Source: Gammaproteobacteria bacterium
Lineage (GTDB): Bacteria; Pseudomonadota; Gammaproteobacteria; CAISUE01
Direction: 5' to 3'
Assembly: GCA_021156105.1 (NCBI GenBank)
Contig: JAJNBD010000012.1
Coordinates: 1-64,000 of the forward strand
Length of the DNA: 64,000 bases
A program made the translations under genes and the position numbers. This document shows, piece by piece, positions 1-8,526 of the stretch (positions are counted from its first letter, which is position 1; the number at the start of each line of letters is the position of its first letter). The notes beneath the pieces were generated by a model that made no database searches, was not told the DNA's origin, and worked only from the letters and a program-made list of their open reading frames with translations.

Positions 1-995
1 ACCTTTATCGGAGGTATAAACTTTGTTTGTGATAAATCCAAAGCTATTGCCCCCCAAGAAAGCCCTACACCAAAGCCACATAGCACACTTTGATTTAGGC
101 GGTTTTCTTTATTTAAAGAATTACCGACTAAACTGAGTGTCAGTGGAATAGAGGCAGGTCCTGTGTTGCCAGTGTTTTTTACAGCAATAGGAACTGCATC
201 TATATTCAGTTGCATTTTGCGGCGCAAATAACTCAGCATGAATTGATTTGCTTGATGCAAAATAACGCTGCCTAGCTGGTCTTTTTTCCAACCAGTAAAA
301 TCTAATAATTGGCCAATGCATTCTGGAACGCGCTTTAAAGCAAACTCCATTATGGCTTGGCCATCCATGTGCAAATAAGGTCTTTTATTTGCGATGTTAT
401 CTAAACCAATATGTAAACTTTTTGCGCCTGATCCATCTGTGAATAGATTAAATGCAGCCTGATGATCACCGTGCTCAACGAGGGTCGCTGCTGCAGCATC
501 GCCAAATATCAAACGTGATGCATGATCATTTGGATCTAAAAATTGGCTAATAGTATCTCCTACGCATACTAGTACTCTTTGACAATTGCCACTAGATATT
601 AATAAAGCTGCCTGAAACAGCCCGTAAATGTATCCAGAACACCCATAGTTAATATCAAAAGCAACTGTATGGATAGGTAAACGTAATTTGTGTTGAAGTA
701 TTACGCTACTTGCTGGCATTTTGGCATCTGGTGTTTGCGTTACTAAAATAATTCCATCAATTGTTTCTGGTGAAATTTCTAGCTTGCCAAGCAAACTTTG
801 CGTGGCGGCAAAGCATAAATCTGTTGTTTTTTGCGTCTGCGTAGCCACATTAACTGCTTGAATACCAGTGCTTGCCATAATTCTTTGTACTTCGAGTTCA
901 CCAAACTTTTCTTTAAGTAATTCAATTTCAAGTTGGTTGGCTGGCAAAGCTGCACTAATGCCTGTAATCTTTATATTTTTAAATAAAGTTTGCAT
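1..995 (-). CDS. KAS III-type 3-oxoacyl-ACP synthase (partial, 3' end outside window)
   Basis: The reading frame is open from an ATG at 995 to the window edge, giving 331 residues, so only the last few residues and the stop are missing. It is a FabH-like thiolase-fold enzyme. The Cys-His-Asn triad is visible: C119 in YGCSG, H247 in LHQAN and N277 in NTGNTG. The C-terminal GFGVGLSWGA matches the FabH end. Such enzymes condense an acyl-CoA or acyl-ACP with malonyl-ACP, or transfer acyl groups. It lies 43 bp downstream of an ACP gene at the tail of the leftward cluster operon, with a GAGAAG ribosome site before the ATG. Inference: it builds or offloads an acyl chain carried by the cluster ACPs rather than serving primary fatty-acid synthesis. 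Confidence 0.9.
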   Translation of the reverse strand, partial: MQTLFKNIKITGISAALPANQLEIELLKEKFGELEVQRIMASTGIQAVNVATQTQKTTDLCFAATQSLLGKLEISPETIDGIILVTQTPDAKMPASSVILQHKLRLPIHTVAFDINYGCSGYIYGLFQAALLISSGNCQRVLVCVGDTISQFLDPNDHASRLIFGDAAAATLVEHGDHQAAFNLFTDGSGAKSLHIGLDNIANKRPYLHMDGQAIMEFALKRVPECIGQLLDFTGWKKDQLGSVILHQANQFMLSYLRRKMQLNIDAVPIAVKNTGNTGPASIPLTLSLVGNSLNKENRLNQSVLCGFGVGLSWGAIALDLSQTKFIPPIK

Positions 996-1038
996 ATTAA
1001 CTTCTCAATCGTTATGAATTAGTAGTCCTTTAATACCT

Positions 1039-1278
1039 TTAGCTGGAGGTATGTTTGGTTAGGGCTAATATGTCACCAAATGTCTGGCAAGATTCAATTT
1101 CTTCTCCACTAACTTCTACGTTAAAATGGTGTTCTAGCATTGCAATTGTAGAAACGATTGCTAATGAATCCCATGTGGGTAAACTTCTTAAGATTTTTTG
1201 GTGATCCAGATCTGCAATAGGCACTACAAGAACGCCCGCAAGCTCTTTTTTGAATGCATTAAGATTTTCTTTATTCAT
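1039..1278 (-). CDS. acyl carrier protein
   Basis: This is a 79-residue stand-alone carrier protein. The phosphopantetheine attachment serine is in the WDSLA motif near residue 38, followed by a hydrophobic helix (IVSTIAMLEHHF) and an acidic helix III, as in the ACP/PCP fold. The start overlaps the stop of the upstream acyl ligase by 4 bp, so the two are translationally coupled. This suggests that the ligase loads this carrier directly. The WDSLA version of the motif is commoner in PKS/NRPS free-standing carriers than the DSL motif of fatty-acid AcpP. Confidence 0.88.
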   Translation of the reverse strand: MNKENLNAFKKELAGVLVVPIADLDHQKILRSLPTWDSLAIVSTIAMLEHHFNVEVSGEEIESCQTFGDILALTKHTSS

Positions 1279-2630
1279 ATAGCCTCCTGTTTTCTCATTT
1301 TTTTAAACCGCTCATTGTGGATTGGGCTTTCTGTTAGCATAATCTTTCTTGGAATTTTGTAACGAGGTAGTCTTGCCTCACAAAATTCATATAATTTCTT
1401 TTTGAATTCTTCTTCTGGTATAGGCAATTTAAGTTTGATTCTAGCGGTAATTAAGTTGCCAATTAGCGCGGAAGGGCGGTGGCTAATCGCAACCTCCTCA
1501 ACTTCAGGCATAGTTTGAATAATATTTTCAATTTCAGCTGGGTAAACTTTTTCGCCACCAACATTTATTAGTTCAGATTTTCGCCCTAATATTTTCAAAC
1601 GGTTACCGTGAAGTTCAACGGCATCGCCTGTTATGAACCAGCCGTCTTCAGTGAAAGGACTATCAGCATTTAAGTAACCCAACATTGAAGTTTTTATTTT
1701 AATTTCAAGTGAGCCATGTACAATGCGATAAGGACAAATTTCAGTGTCTAAAGTGAACCATAATGAATTAGATGATTCTGAGCGAATTGGCAATACACCA
1801 ACTTCTGACAGGCCATAAGCTTGCGATAATCTTACATTGGGAAACATGGTTTGTAGTTGTTCTAAAGTACTTTCGGGCATTCTTTCAGTGCCATAATTTA
1901 TTACTTGTAAACTACTTAAATTAAATTTTTCATAAGTTTTGCTGACCAGCATAAGCGTTAAAAATGTTGGGGATGTTGTTAAAGCATCGGCTTGATGTTC
2001 TTCTATTGCTTTACATACGGTTGTTGCATCGCGTTTATCTAAGATAATGAAACATCCACCATTAAATAATGTATAAAATAAAGTGTTTAATCCTCCAATA
2101 TGATCAAATAATAAAAATCCAATAACGCGCGCTTGTTTTTTAGGCTTTGTATGCTTTTCCATAAAATCGATAGCATCATGTACAATAGCTTTACTTTTTC
2201 CCGTAGAACCAGAAGAAAATAAGACAAGTCCTGAATGCTTTCTTTGGTGAAGCTCCTTCCAGTAAGGATGATCTGGTTTGGCGCTTTGTTTTAATATCTC
2301 TACTTGGTCATTTGCATCAATGCCAATTAAATATTCTGCCTCTGTAAGCGCTAGGCACTCTGCTAATTGTGTGCTCATATGGGGACTGAGCAGTGTGACA
2401 ATGCAATTAAGCTTAAATAATGCAAGCAAAATTGCGATACTTGCTGGAGAGTAATCAGCTATAAGCGTTACCAATGCGCCTTCAGTAATACCTTGTTTAT
2501 TCAAATATGACTTCTGAAGCTCAACTGAGCTGCTTAACCAGCGGTAACTATAGCTCTGGCCACGCCAAATAAATGCTTCATTTTCTGCAAAATGATCCAT
2601 TTGATGGAATAAAGTTTTAAGCGGATTCAT
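1275..2630 (-). CDS. AMP-dependent acyl ligase (ANL superfamily)
   Basis: This 451-residue adenylate-forming enzyme activates a carboxylic acid as acyl-AMP and passes it to CoA or a carrier protein. Visible motifs are the P-loop FSSGSTGKSKA (about 145-155), the YGLSE (A5) motif, TGD (A7), the hinge region LKILGRKSELINVGGEKV (A8), and a C-terminal lysine-rich end around RFKKMRK where the catalytic Lys would sit. The length is short for acyl-CoA synthetases (usually over 500) but normal for the compact aryl/acyl-ACP ligases of natural-product clusters. It is coupled by 4-bp overlaps to the SDR upstream and the ACP downstream. The substrate cannot be read from the sequence. Confidence 0.88.
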   Translation of the reverse strand: MNPLKTLFHQMDHFAENEAFIWRGQSYSYRWLSSSVELQKSYLNKQGITEGALVTLIADYSPASIAILLALFKLNCIVTLLSPHMSTQLAECLALTEAEYLIGIDANDQVEILKQSAKPDHPYWKELHQRKHSGLVLFSSGSTGKSKAIVHDAIDFMEKHTKPKKQARVIGFLLFDHIGGLNTLFYTLFNGGCFIILDKRDATTVCKAIEEHQADALTTSPTFLTLMLVSKTYEKFNLSSLQVINYGTERMPESTLEQLQTMFPNVRLSQAYGLSEVGVLPIRSESSNSLWFTLDTEICPYRIVHGSLEIKIKTSMLGYLNADSPFTEDGWFITGDAVELHGNRLKILGRKSELINVGGEKVYPAEIENIIQTMPEVEEVAISHRPSALIGNLITARIKLKLPIPEEEFKKKLYEFCEARLPRYKIPRKIMLTESPIHNERFKKMRKQEAI

Positions 2631-3325
2631 ACGCCTCCCAGATAAATATTTTGCCCAGTGATAAAATCACTCTTTGGATTGAGAAAAAAATCAATGACAT
2701 TAGCTACATCTTCACAAGTTCCAAACCTTGAAATTGCTTGTCTTGCAATGAGACGTTGCATTTTTTCTTTGGGAACGGATTTAATTAAGTCAGTTTCAAT
2801 AGGTGTAGGGCCAACAGCATTGACGGTAATGTTGTAAGGTGCTAACTCACGCGCTAATACTTCAGTAAGGGAGCCAACTGCAGCTTTTGAAGCAGCATAG
2901 ATGGCTTCGCCCTCGAGCTTTAAAGGTGTCGCAACCGTCGTAAAGTTAACAATCCGACCTTGATTTTTCGATATCATTAATTTGGTTGCTTCCCTACAGA
3001 ATAAAAAGGTACCAATTACATTTGTATTCAAAATATTGTTCACTGTGCTCAATGGTGTTAATGCCATATGATTCATTGAGGCAATCCCTGCGTTATTGAT
3101 TAAATTATCTAGGCGACCAAAATTTTTTCGTATCATTTGAAACAATTGACGTACAGAATTTTCATCTGCTACATCAGTTTCAAAGTGAGTGTAGTGATTA
3201 AGTTTCCAATCAATAGGGGATCGGCTACATCCTACAACTATGTGTCCTTTATTTACATAATGCTCTGCCAAATATTTCCCAATTCCTTTGCGTGTGCCAG
3301 TAATAAGAGTGACAGGTTTATGCAT
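2627..3325 (-). CDS. short-chain dehydrogenase/reductase, FabG-like
   Basis: This 232-residue classical SDR has the cofactor motif TGTRKGIG (residues 9-16), NNAG (77-80) and YAASK (Y143, K147), and ends in the usual GQNIYLGG segment. The residue aligned with the catalytic Ser is a Thr (VNFTT, about 129-130), a substitution worth noting but seen in some active SDRs. It probably reduces a beta-keto group on an ACP-bound intermediate, as FabG does. It overlaps the second ACP gene by 8 bp and the ligase gene by 4 bp. Confidence 0.88.
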   Translation of the reverse strand: MHKPVTLITGTRKGIGKYLAEHYVNKGHIVVGCSRSPIDWKLNHYTHFETDVADENSVRQLFQMIRKNFGRLDNLINNAGIASMNHMALTPLSTVNNILNTNVIGTFLFCREATKLMISKNQGRIVNFTTVATPLKLEGEAIYAASKAAVGSLTEVLARELAPYNITVNAVGPTPIETDLIKSVPKEKMQRLIARQAISRFGTCEDVANVIDFFLNPKSDFITGQNIYLGGV

Positions 3326-3620
3326 GGCTAACCTCCCTCATGAGCTCTTCTATATAAGTTGTTAATGTGCCAACGGTTGCAAAGGGGCTACGTTTTTGTG
3401 ACATGGCTTTTTCATCAGCCAAGATAAGTGGTGTGTTGAATTGTTTTTCAATTTTTTCCTCAACAGACACGACCAGTGATACTAGGGACATAGAATCGAG
3501 ATAACCGTTGCTGCCAAATAGGGGGCAATTTTCACCTTGCTCAATTGGTGCTTTATTTTTTAATAACTGATTAGTTTGTTTTACCGAGTCAGTCACAATG
3601 TTTAAGATCTCTTGATGCAT
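3318..3620 (-). CDS. acyl carrier protein (second stand-alone carrier)
   Basis: This is a 100-residue carrier protein with the attachment serine in YLDSMSLVSLV near residue 43. It is longer than AcpP, with a 35-residue N-terminal lead and an insertion before helix III. It is only distantly similar to the other ACP at 1039-1278, so the two probably carry different intermediates. It lies 21 bp after the HAD gene, overlaps the SDR by 8 bp, and has a clear AGGAGAAA ribosome site before the ATG. Confidence 0.82.
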   Translation of the reverse strand: MHQEILNIVTDSVKQTNQLLKNKAPIEQGENCPLFGSNGYLDSMSLVSLVVSVEEKIEKQFNTPLILADEKAMSQKRSPFATVGTLTTYIEELMREVSHA

Positions 3621-3641
3621 GTTTTTCTCCTTATATAATTA

Positions 3642-4325
3642 TTAGGCTGCTCTGAGAATTGGGGCTTGATTTTTTGTTGCCCATAACTCCAAATCCAGGT
3701 CGCCAGAGACTACTCTTGGATTACCAACAAGCTTTAGCATGGGTAAGTCACTAATATGATCTCCATAGGCGTAGCAGACGTTGAAACTTGTAAAATTTTG
3801 AGCACTTAAAAAATGCTCAATAGCTCTAGCCTTCCCAGAGCCAATTAGACTATCTTTAATTGCTCCTGTGTACTTTCCATCTGATTGTAATAATTCAGTG
3901 CATAGTAAATGCTTTACTTGTAAATCATTAGCTAGTGGCTCTAAACAAACGTCAAATGATCCTGATACAAAAACAATTTCTGCTCCTTGATCTTGATGCC
4001 ACTTTAATTCATCTATGATTTTTTTGTGGCAATAATCTTCTGTTTGTTTAAGTTTTGTATACCAGGTTTGACCAAGTTCTTTTATAAAATTTACCTGTTG
4101 ATTTTGGTAGCATTGGTAATATATTTGATTTAATTTTTCTCGTGAATTTGTTAGCTTTTTAACTATCCAAGCTTTTGCTAAATATTTACAGTGCACTAGT
4201 TTACCGATAGTAGGTGAAGTGCTGTAGCATTGCTGATAGAAAAATTTTAAAAAGTCGAGCATAGGAGTCCCTTTTAATAGGGTTCCATCAACATCAAAGA
4301 ATGCATAATATTTTGTTGTTTTCAT
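3642..4325 (-). CDS. HAD-IB family phosphatase
   Basis: This is a 227-residue HAD hydrolase of the phosphoserine-phosphatase-like subfamily. Motif I is FFDVDGT (nucleophile D11, acid D13), motif II is VSGS, and motif IV is YGDHISDLPML. Members dephosphorylate small molecules or lipids. In known A-factor-type pathways, AfsA makes a phosphorylated ester from a beta-ketoacyl chain and dihydroxyacetone phosphate, and a phosphatase later removes the phosphate. A HAD in the same operon as an AfsA homologue fits that step, but this is inference from context. It sits 10 bp after the MFS gene. Confidence 0.85.
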   Translation of the reverse strand: MKTTKYYAFFDVDGTLLKGTPMLDFLKFFYQQCYSTSPTIGKLVHCKYLAKAWIVKKLTNSREKLNQIYYQCYQNQQVNFIKELGQTWYTKLKQTEDYCHKKIIDELKWHQDQGAEIVFVSGSFDVCLEPLANDLQVKHLLCTELLQSDGKYTGAIKDSLIGSGKARAIEHFLSAQNFTSFNVCYAYGDHISDLPMLKLVGNPRVVSGDLDLELWATKNQAPILRAA

Positions 4326-4335
4326 ATTTATTTCC

Positions 4336-5601
4336 TTAAATAATTTTAGTTGCTGCTATGCATTTTGACTGAGTTTGCTTGAAACCAAAGGCGCATCCAA
4401 AAACAACCCAACTTAGTATGACGAGGACGCCGCCGCCAACAACAGTCGTTGCGTTGTTAATTCCGTCTAAATACCCACCTAGAAGCATGACTGCTACGGT
4501 AGCAAATGCTTGTATTGAATTCACCATCCCCATGGTTTGGCCTTGGTCTTTAGCATCTGCAAGTGTCGAAATTTGTGTTATTAGCCCAGGAATGCCAAAG
4601 CCCATTGCAATCACGAAAATAATCATTGCTAAATAGAGTTGGAATATGTTTTGTGTAATAACAATAGATACAATAGCGACACCAGCTAACCAAAGTGAGG
4701 AGCGGGCCATTGTTTGAGCGGAAAGCTTTTTTGCGATGCGTTGGACAACAGCATACTGAAAGGAAGCGTAGAGAGCGCCATTGAAGGCAAGCAGGATACC
4801 GACCTGTATCGTTGTGAAGTGAAAGCTTTGCAATAAGTAAGCAGGCATATAGGATTCAAATAGCCACCAGCCACTAACAAATATTAGCCAAGTAAACAGC
4901 GCTTTACCAAGTTTTGCATCTGTTAGGCCAAGATAAATTTGTTGAATGCCTTCTAAAAAATTTACTTTGGTGGCTTTCTTTTCATCTAGTGTTTCATGGT
5001 AAAAACTTATTGTTATAAGAACAAATAATGCAAGGATAGCCGTAAAGAACCAGAAGGGAGTGCTCATGCTAAACCAAGAAACGATATGAGGCTGTGAAAG
5101 TAGAGCGCCCAAAATTGGTCCAACAATATAAGCAGATCCCATGGCCATTTGACCATAAGAGATATTACGTGCTCTTGTTTCTTCAGTGCTAATATCGAGA
5201 AGGCTTGCTTGGGCAATGGCGACATTTCCAGCGCAAAATCCAGAGAGCAATCTTCCGATAAATAATAAGATAGGTGTAGAGAGCTCTACGGCAAAGGCTG
5301 AAAAGCTAAAACCTACTAATGTTCCAATTAGTGTCACTAATAAAATTTTTTTTCTACCATGAAGATCAGATAGTTTTCCGAAAAGCGATGCGCCAAAAAA
5401 CTGGCCTAAAGGGTAAATGGCAAGCATTATCCCCATACAGGAAAGTCGCATTGAATTAGACCATTCTTCTGGAAAAATACTATGGGGGCCTAAGAGAATT
5501 TGTGGAAATAATGTAACGACAGTTGCCACGCCCATAAAATCAATGAGAATGACTAGTATAAGAAAAACTGATGTCCATTTTTTTTGTGGCTCGTTTAGCA
5601 T
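4336..5601 (-). CDS. MFS transporter, drug/product efflux type
   Basis: This 421-residue protein has about twelve hydrophobic segments. The MFS signature is in the loop after TM2 (GKLSDLHGRKKILLVT), with a Pro-rich TM4-5 motif (AYIVGPILGALL) typical of the DHA1/TetA-like antiporters. The inner-membrane transporter is embedded in the biosynthetic operon and overlaps the monooxygenase gene by 7 bp. It therefore most likely exports the cluster product or provides self-resistance. The substrate is unknown. Confidence 0.88.
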   Translation of the reverse strand: MLNEPQKKWTSVFLILVILIDFMGVATVVTLFPQILLGPHSIFPEEWSNSMRLSCMGIMLAIYPLGQFFGASLFGKLSDLHGRKKILLVTLIGTLVGFSFSAFAVELSTPILLFIGRLLSGFCAGNVAIAQASLLDISTEETRARNISYGQMAMGSAYIVGPILGALLSQPHIVSWFSMSTPFWFFTAILALFVLITISFYHETLDEKKATKVNFLEGIQQIYLGLTDAKLGKALFTWLIFVSGWWLFESYMPAYLLQSFHFTTIQVGILLAFNGALYASFQYAVVQRIAKKLSAQTMARSSLWLAGVAIVSIVITQNIFQLYLAMIIFVIAMGFGIPGLITQISTLADAKDQGQTMGMVNSIQAFATVAVMLLGGYLDGINNATTVVGGGVLVILSWVVFGCAFGFKQTQSKCIAATKII

Positions 5602-6806
5602 AGTGTCTCCAATGTTTGATTAAAGTTAATTGAATCGTTTAATAAATCGCCTGAAAATAACCGTGGTATAAAATTCTTATAAAATTTTCTATTTTTTAGG
5701 CTTGGCAAAAAATATTTATCCCAGGCAGAAGCCCCTTCAAGACGTGTCATAAGCAGTGTTGACCAGCGAGTAATTTCTAAATTTTTTCTTGCGACTGCTA
5801 AACGTTCTTTGCTATATTCCTTTAAGTTGTTTTCTTGATTGCTATCTTGGTAAAAGCTTATAAGGCGTGTCCCTAAATCATAAGCATCTGCAATACCTAC
5901 ATTCATGTTGGTTCCTCCGACTGGACTGAATTGATGTAGAGCGTCTCCTGCTAAGAATGTATTTTTCGAGGAGGCGGATGTTAAGATTCGATGATAATAG
6001 GGAGCGCCAGTAAGCCAATTGATTTCTTTAATGTGAAACTTCTGAAAGCTACGCTTTTGAATTAACTTTTCTAAAAAATATTTATTAATATTAAGCTTTT
6101 CTAAGCCTGGAAAATTTCCTCTAAAAGAAGCAATTATTCTAATTTTGCTATTTGGTAAGGGGGCAAGGATGATGTAGCCTTGCTCTGTGAGAAAATATTT
6201 CAAGGTTCTTGTGGAAATGTTTTCTTCCAAAATCACATCAGCTAATAGGAAGTATGCATTATATTGTTCCGCTTCCTCTTCTATATTAAGTAATTTTTTA
6301 ACTGTGCTTTGTCCGCCATCGCAGCCGATAACGTGCTGAAAAGTTTGTTGGTATTCTTTTCCAGTATTTGTCTTCAATGTTGCAAATACTTTATGGTCAA
6401 CTTCGTGAAGCGATATCAGTTCAGTTCCTCGCTCAATAGTTATATTCGAGCAGAGCAGTTTCTTTTCTAATACCTGTTCGATAATAGGTTGTGTAACATG
6501 AAAAATGTAAGGGAATTTTTTGGATAATTGCTTTCCCTGTATATCAAATAAACGTCTGCCTTCAAAATATATGGATAAGGCTTTTAATTGAATGCTGTTC
6601 TTCACTAGCTCGGCGGTTAAACACTCAAGATTATCAAGTATTTCAAGCGTTTTTGCGCTTACATTAATTGCGCGTGGCAATCCTCCTTGTTCAAGCCTTT
6701 TATCAATAATATGAAACGGGATGCCGGCGCTTAATAAAGTTGCAGCAAGTGTTAAGCCTGTTGGACCTGCGCCAACGATCAGAATAGGGGTGTCTTCTCT
6801 AGCCAT
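5595..6806 (-). CDS. FAD-dependent monooxygenase (PHBH/UbiH-like)
   Basis: This 403-residue class A flavoprotein monooxygenase has the Rossmann motif VGAGPTG (9-15), the GCDGG motif (about 163-167) that contacts FAD and NAD(P)H, and FLAGDALHQFSPVGG (about 280-294), the GD motif binding the ribityl chain. Such enzymes hydroxylate aromatic or polyketide substrates using NAD(P)H and O2. It is coupled to the AfsA-like gene (8-bp overlap) and the MFS gene (7-bp overlap), so it is a tailoring enzyme of the cluster. It is not closely similar to the second monooxygenase at 19985-21112. Confidence 0.88.
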   Translation of the reverse strand: MAREDTPILIVGAGPTGLTLAATLLSAGIPFHIIDKRLEQGGLPRAINVSAKTLEILDNLECLTAELVKNSIQLKALSIYFEGRRLFDIQGKQLSKKFPYIFHVTQPIIEQVLEKKLLCSNITIERGTELISLHEVDHKVFATLKTNTGKEYQQTFQHVIGCDGGQSTVKKLLNIEEEAEQYNAYFLLADVILEENISTRTLKYFLTEQGYIILAPLPNSKIRIIASFRGNFPGLEKLNINKYFLEKLIQKRSFQKFHIKEINWLTGAPYYHRILTSASSKNTFLAGDALHQFSPVGGTNMNVGIADAYDLGTRLISFYQDSNQENNLKEYSKERLAVARKNLEITRWSTLLMTRLEGASAWDKYFLPSLKNRKFYKNFIPRLFSGDLLNDSINFNQTLETLC

Positions 6807-7563
6807 CGTTTGCCACCATTGGGAAATAAGGGATATTTTTTAATTGCTTTTTTAGGGCAATATCTGCCATGCGATTTTCTTTTTCTGTAAGAAATTTTTT
6901 TGAAAATACGCTTGAGTCAAATTGCATTTCGGCTACAGTTTCATGGTTTTGTATAAATTGAATTTGGATTGTATTTAATAGGTTGTTACCTGATAAAATT
7001 CTTTGTTTTAAAATATTGCAGTGAATTTCAGTTCTAAAAGGAAATACAAAGTGCGTAAATTTTGATTCGGTGCGATTAGCAACAAAGCTTAAGTGGCCTC
7101 TAAGAGATTCGGGAATAAAAAACTTTTCTGTTACTGCTAATACCATTTGTCTAGCCGCCTCTGCTAAAACGGACATTTGAATATGTTTACCGGTAACATG
7201 GTCACTCATCTCGGCGCATCGACTATCAATCATTAATAGGCTGGTATAGCCCTGGTCTTTAGAAGCATGAGGCTCTGAAATGAGGGTATTAAAAGTGTGA
7301 GCTTTATGTGTTAATTTGTTTGGGCAGCGAGTAGCTTCATCAAAGTAACTGCTGAGTGTAAATGTGCTTAGAAGTTTTTTGCTTCCTAATATATTTTTTA
7401 TATATTGGGCTTCATCTTCTGAAATCCCTTGTTGTAAGCTTAAAAGACCATGCTTAATGGTTCTACTATTAAGGTTTTCAATTAGTTCATCTAAGGTTAA
7501 AACCAGTTTTTGGTCAGAAAGGCTTTTGAATATATTGCCAATAATAAGATAGTGGTTACTCAT
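6799..7563 (-). CDS. AfsA-like A-factor biosynthesis hotdog protein
   Basis: This 254-residue protein has the AfsA signature. A segment around residues 121-140 reads as D-H-V-x-G-K-H-I-x-M-x-V-L-x-E-A-A-R-Q-M, matching the active helix of the A-factor synthase hotdog repeats (D/H-x-x-G-M-x-x-x-E-A-x-R-Q). The N-terminal hotdog looks degenerate and the whole is shorter than Streptomyces AfsA (about 300). AfsA condenses a beta-ketoacyl-ACP with dihydroxyacetone phosphate. Homologues are best known from actinomycetes and are less common in gammaproteobacteria. It follows the HTH gene by 17 bp and has a GAGAGA ribosome site. It could instead act as a dehydratase or thioesterase-like hotdog enzyme. 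Confidence 0.78.
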   Translation of the reverse strand: MSNHYLIIGNIFKSLSDQKLVLTLDELIENLNSRTIKHGLLSLQQGISEDEAQYIKNILGSKKLLSTFTLSSYFDEATRCPNKLTHKAHTFNTLISEPHASKDQGYTSLLMIDSRCAEMSDHVTGKHIQMSVLAEAARQMVLAVTEKFFIPESLRGHLSFVANRTESKFTHFVFPFRTEIHCNILKQRILSGNNLLNTIQIQFIQNHETVAEMQFDSSVFSKKFLTEKENRMADIALKKQLKNIPYFPMVANDG

Positions 7564-7580
7564 GCTATTCTCTCTGTGTT

Positions 7581-8060
7581 TTATTTGAAATCTGGGTACA
7601 AGGTGGCGATGCTTTTATTAAATATTGCTGGAGTGTCCTCTTGTTTTTTTAGACTTATAATTCCTTTCTTTTGAGCGATATCAAAATATATTTTTTTATA
7701 CTCTTCTTTGATCAGGGTTTGGCTTTGGTCATCAAAAAAGCCTCTGTGTAAAAGCTCAATGGTGACGTTGTATAGGGTTTTATCATTGGTTTCTGCTATA
7801 TATTTTTTTGCTTTGGGAAGGCTGAACTCGCTATAAAATAATTTATAGTAATAGCAAGCAAGATTGACGAACATCTTATCTCTAGGGATGCGATTAAAAT
7901 CTTTTACAAGCTTTTGGATGCTTGAGGAGGAGCTGCCAATACGGGATGCGATTCTTGCCCATGAAAAACCAAGTACTTCATGGATTTCATTTATCATTTT
8001 TATCCAGCAAGGCAAGTCTGAGCCTTGGGTTAATGTTAATTTGTAGTTTAAGGTTTTCAT
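7581..8060 (-). CDS. small HTH protein, first gene of cluster operon
   Basis: This is a 159-residue protein of no family I recognise. Residues about 30-55 (FSWARIASRIGSSSSSIQKLV) look like a helix-turn-helix, and the C-terminal half is helical. I start it at the ATG at 8060, because the GGAG in the preceding codons is a well-placed ribosome site for it; the upstream in-frame ATG at 8072 has none. As the first gene of the leftward operon it may autoregulate the cluster. A TGTCC-N9-GGACA palindrome lies 34 bp upstream. Confidence 0.6.
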   Translation of the reverse strand: MKTLNYKLTLTQGSDLPCWIKMINEIHEVLGFSWARIASRIGSSSSSIQKLVKDFNRIPRDKMFVNLACYYYKLFYSEFSLPKAKKYIAETNDKTLYNVTIELLHRGFFDDQSQTLIKEEYKKIYFDIAQKKGIISLKKQEDTPAIFNKSIATLYPDFK

Positions 8061-8093
8061 GATTTTCTCCATAGATATTGCAAATAAAACATA

Positions 8094-8112
8094 TGTCCAA
8101 CTTGCTAGGACA
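8094..8112. promoter_or_regulatory. candidate operator palindrome upstream of cluster operon
   Basis: TGTCC-N9-GGACA is an inverted repeat 34 bp upstream of the HTH gene start, in the expected promoter area of the leftward operon. On the minus strand a TTGTCC hexamer overlaps it and could act as a -35 element. The site is seen directly. Its role as an operator, possibly for the HTH protein or the S24-type repressor, is inferred. Confidence 0.35.
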
Positions 8113-8232
8113 ATATTTTTTCTTAATATAGAAATAATGGAGAAATGGGGGTAATAAGCTTCTCAGAAAATAAATAATTTGATATTATTTCCTACTGGGA
8201 AGGCGCGTTCGCAAAACCATCTTCTCCTATTC

Positions 8233-8264
8233 CCCATTGAATCAGTTGGCGCTGATTCAATGGG
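8233..8264. terminator. perfect 13-bp hairpin in divergent intergenic region
   Basis: CCCATTGAATCAG pairs perfectly with CTGATTCAATGGG around a 6-nt loop and is followed on the plus strand by TCTTTCTCTT. It lies between the leftward cluster operon and the rightward repressor gene. It has the shape of an intrinsic terminator reading rightward, yet no upstream rightward gene exists to be terminated. It may end a small or antisense RNA, or be a protein-binding palindrome. Confidence 0.45.
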
Positions 8265-8442
8265 TCTTTCTCTTAAGCTTGTTGTTTTTAATCGGTTTTA
8301 CCTTTTAAATCTTTTAATTCCTCTTAATTCCTAGTGTTTCTCTTTTGGCCAAATTGGCTTAAGAGGTTTTTTTGAGTAATCGTTCAAGTTTTTTTGAGCT
8401 CATCTTTATTTGTTATTATATTGGTTATAAATTCATATGTCA

Positions 8443-8471
8443 ATAAAAATGAATAAAATATTCATTTTTAT
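8443..8471. promoter_or_regulatory. AT-rich palindrome, candidate repressor operator
   Basis: A 12-bp arm (8443-8454, ending AAAAATGAAT) is exactly repeated in inverse at 8460-8471 (starting ATTCATTTTT) with a 5-nt centre. It ends 40 bp before the extended -10 promoter of the S24-type repressor gene. CI/LexA-like repressors bind such palindromes next to their own promoters, so autoregulation is plausible but not shown. Confidence 0.4.
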
Positions 8472-8510
8472 GGTTGAAATTTAATATTATTACTGAAAAT
8501 CTACAGGCTA

Positions 8511-8526
8511 TGCTATAATTATAGAT
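8511..8526 (+). promoter_or_regulatory. extended -10 promoter giving a leaderless repressor mRNA
   Basis: TGCTATAAT (8511-8519) is a perfect extended -10 element. The hexamer 17 bp upstream is a poor -35, which an extended -10 can compensate. The ATG of the repressor starts at 8527, 8 nt after the -10 hexamer, so transcription should begin at or within 1-2 nt of the start codon. No ribosome site is present. This recalls the leaderless cI mRNA of phage lambda. Confidence 0.6.
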
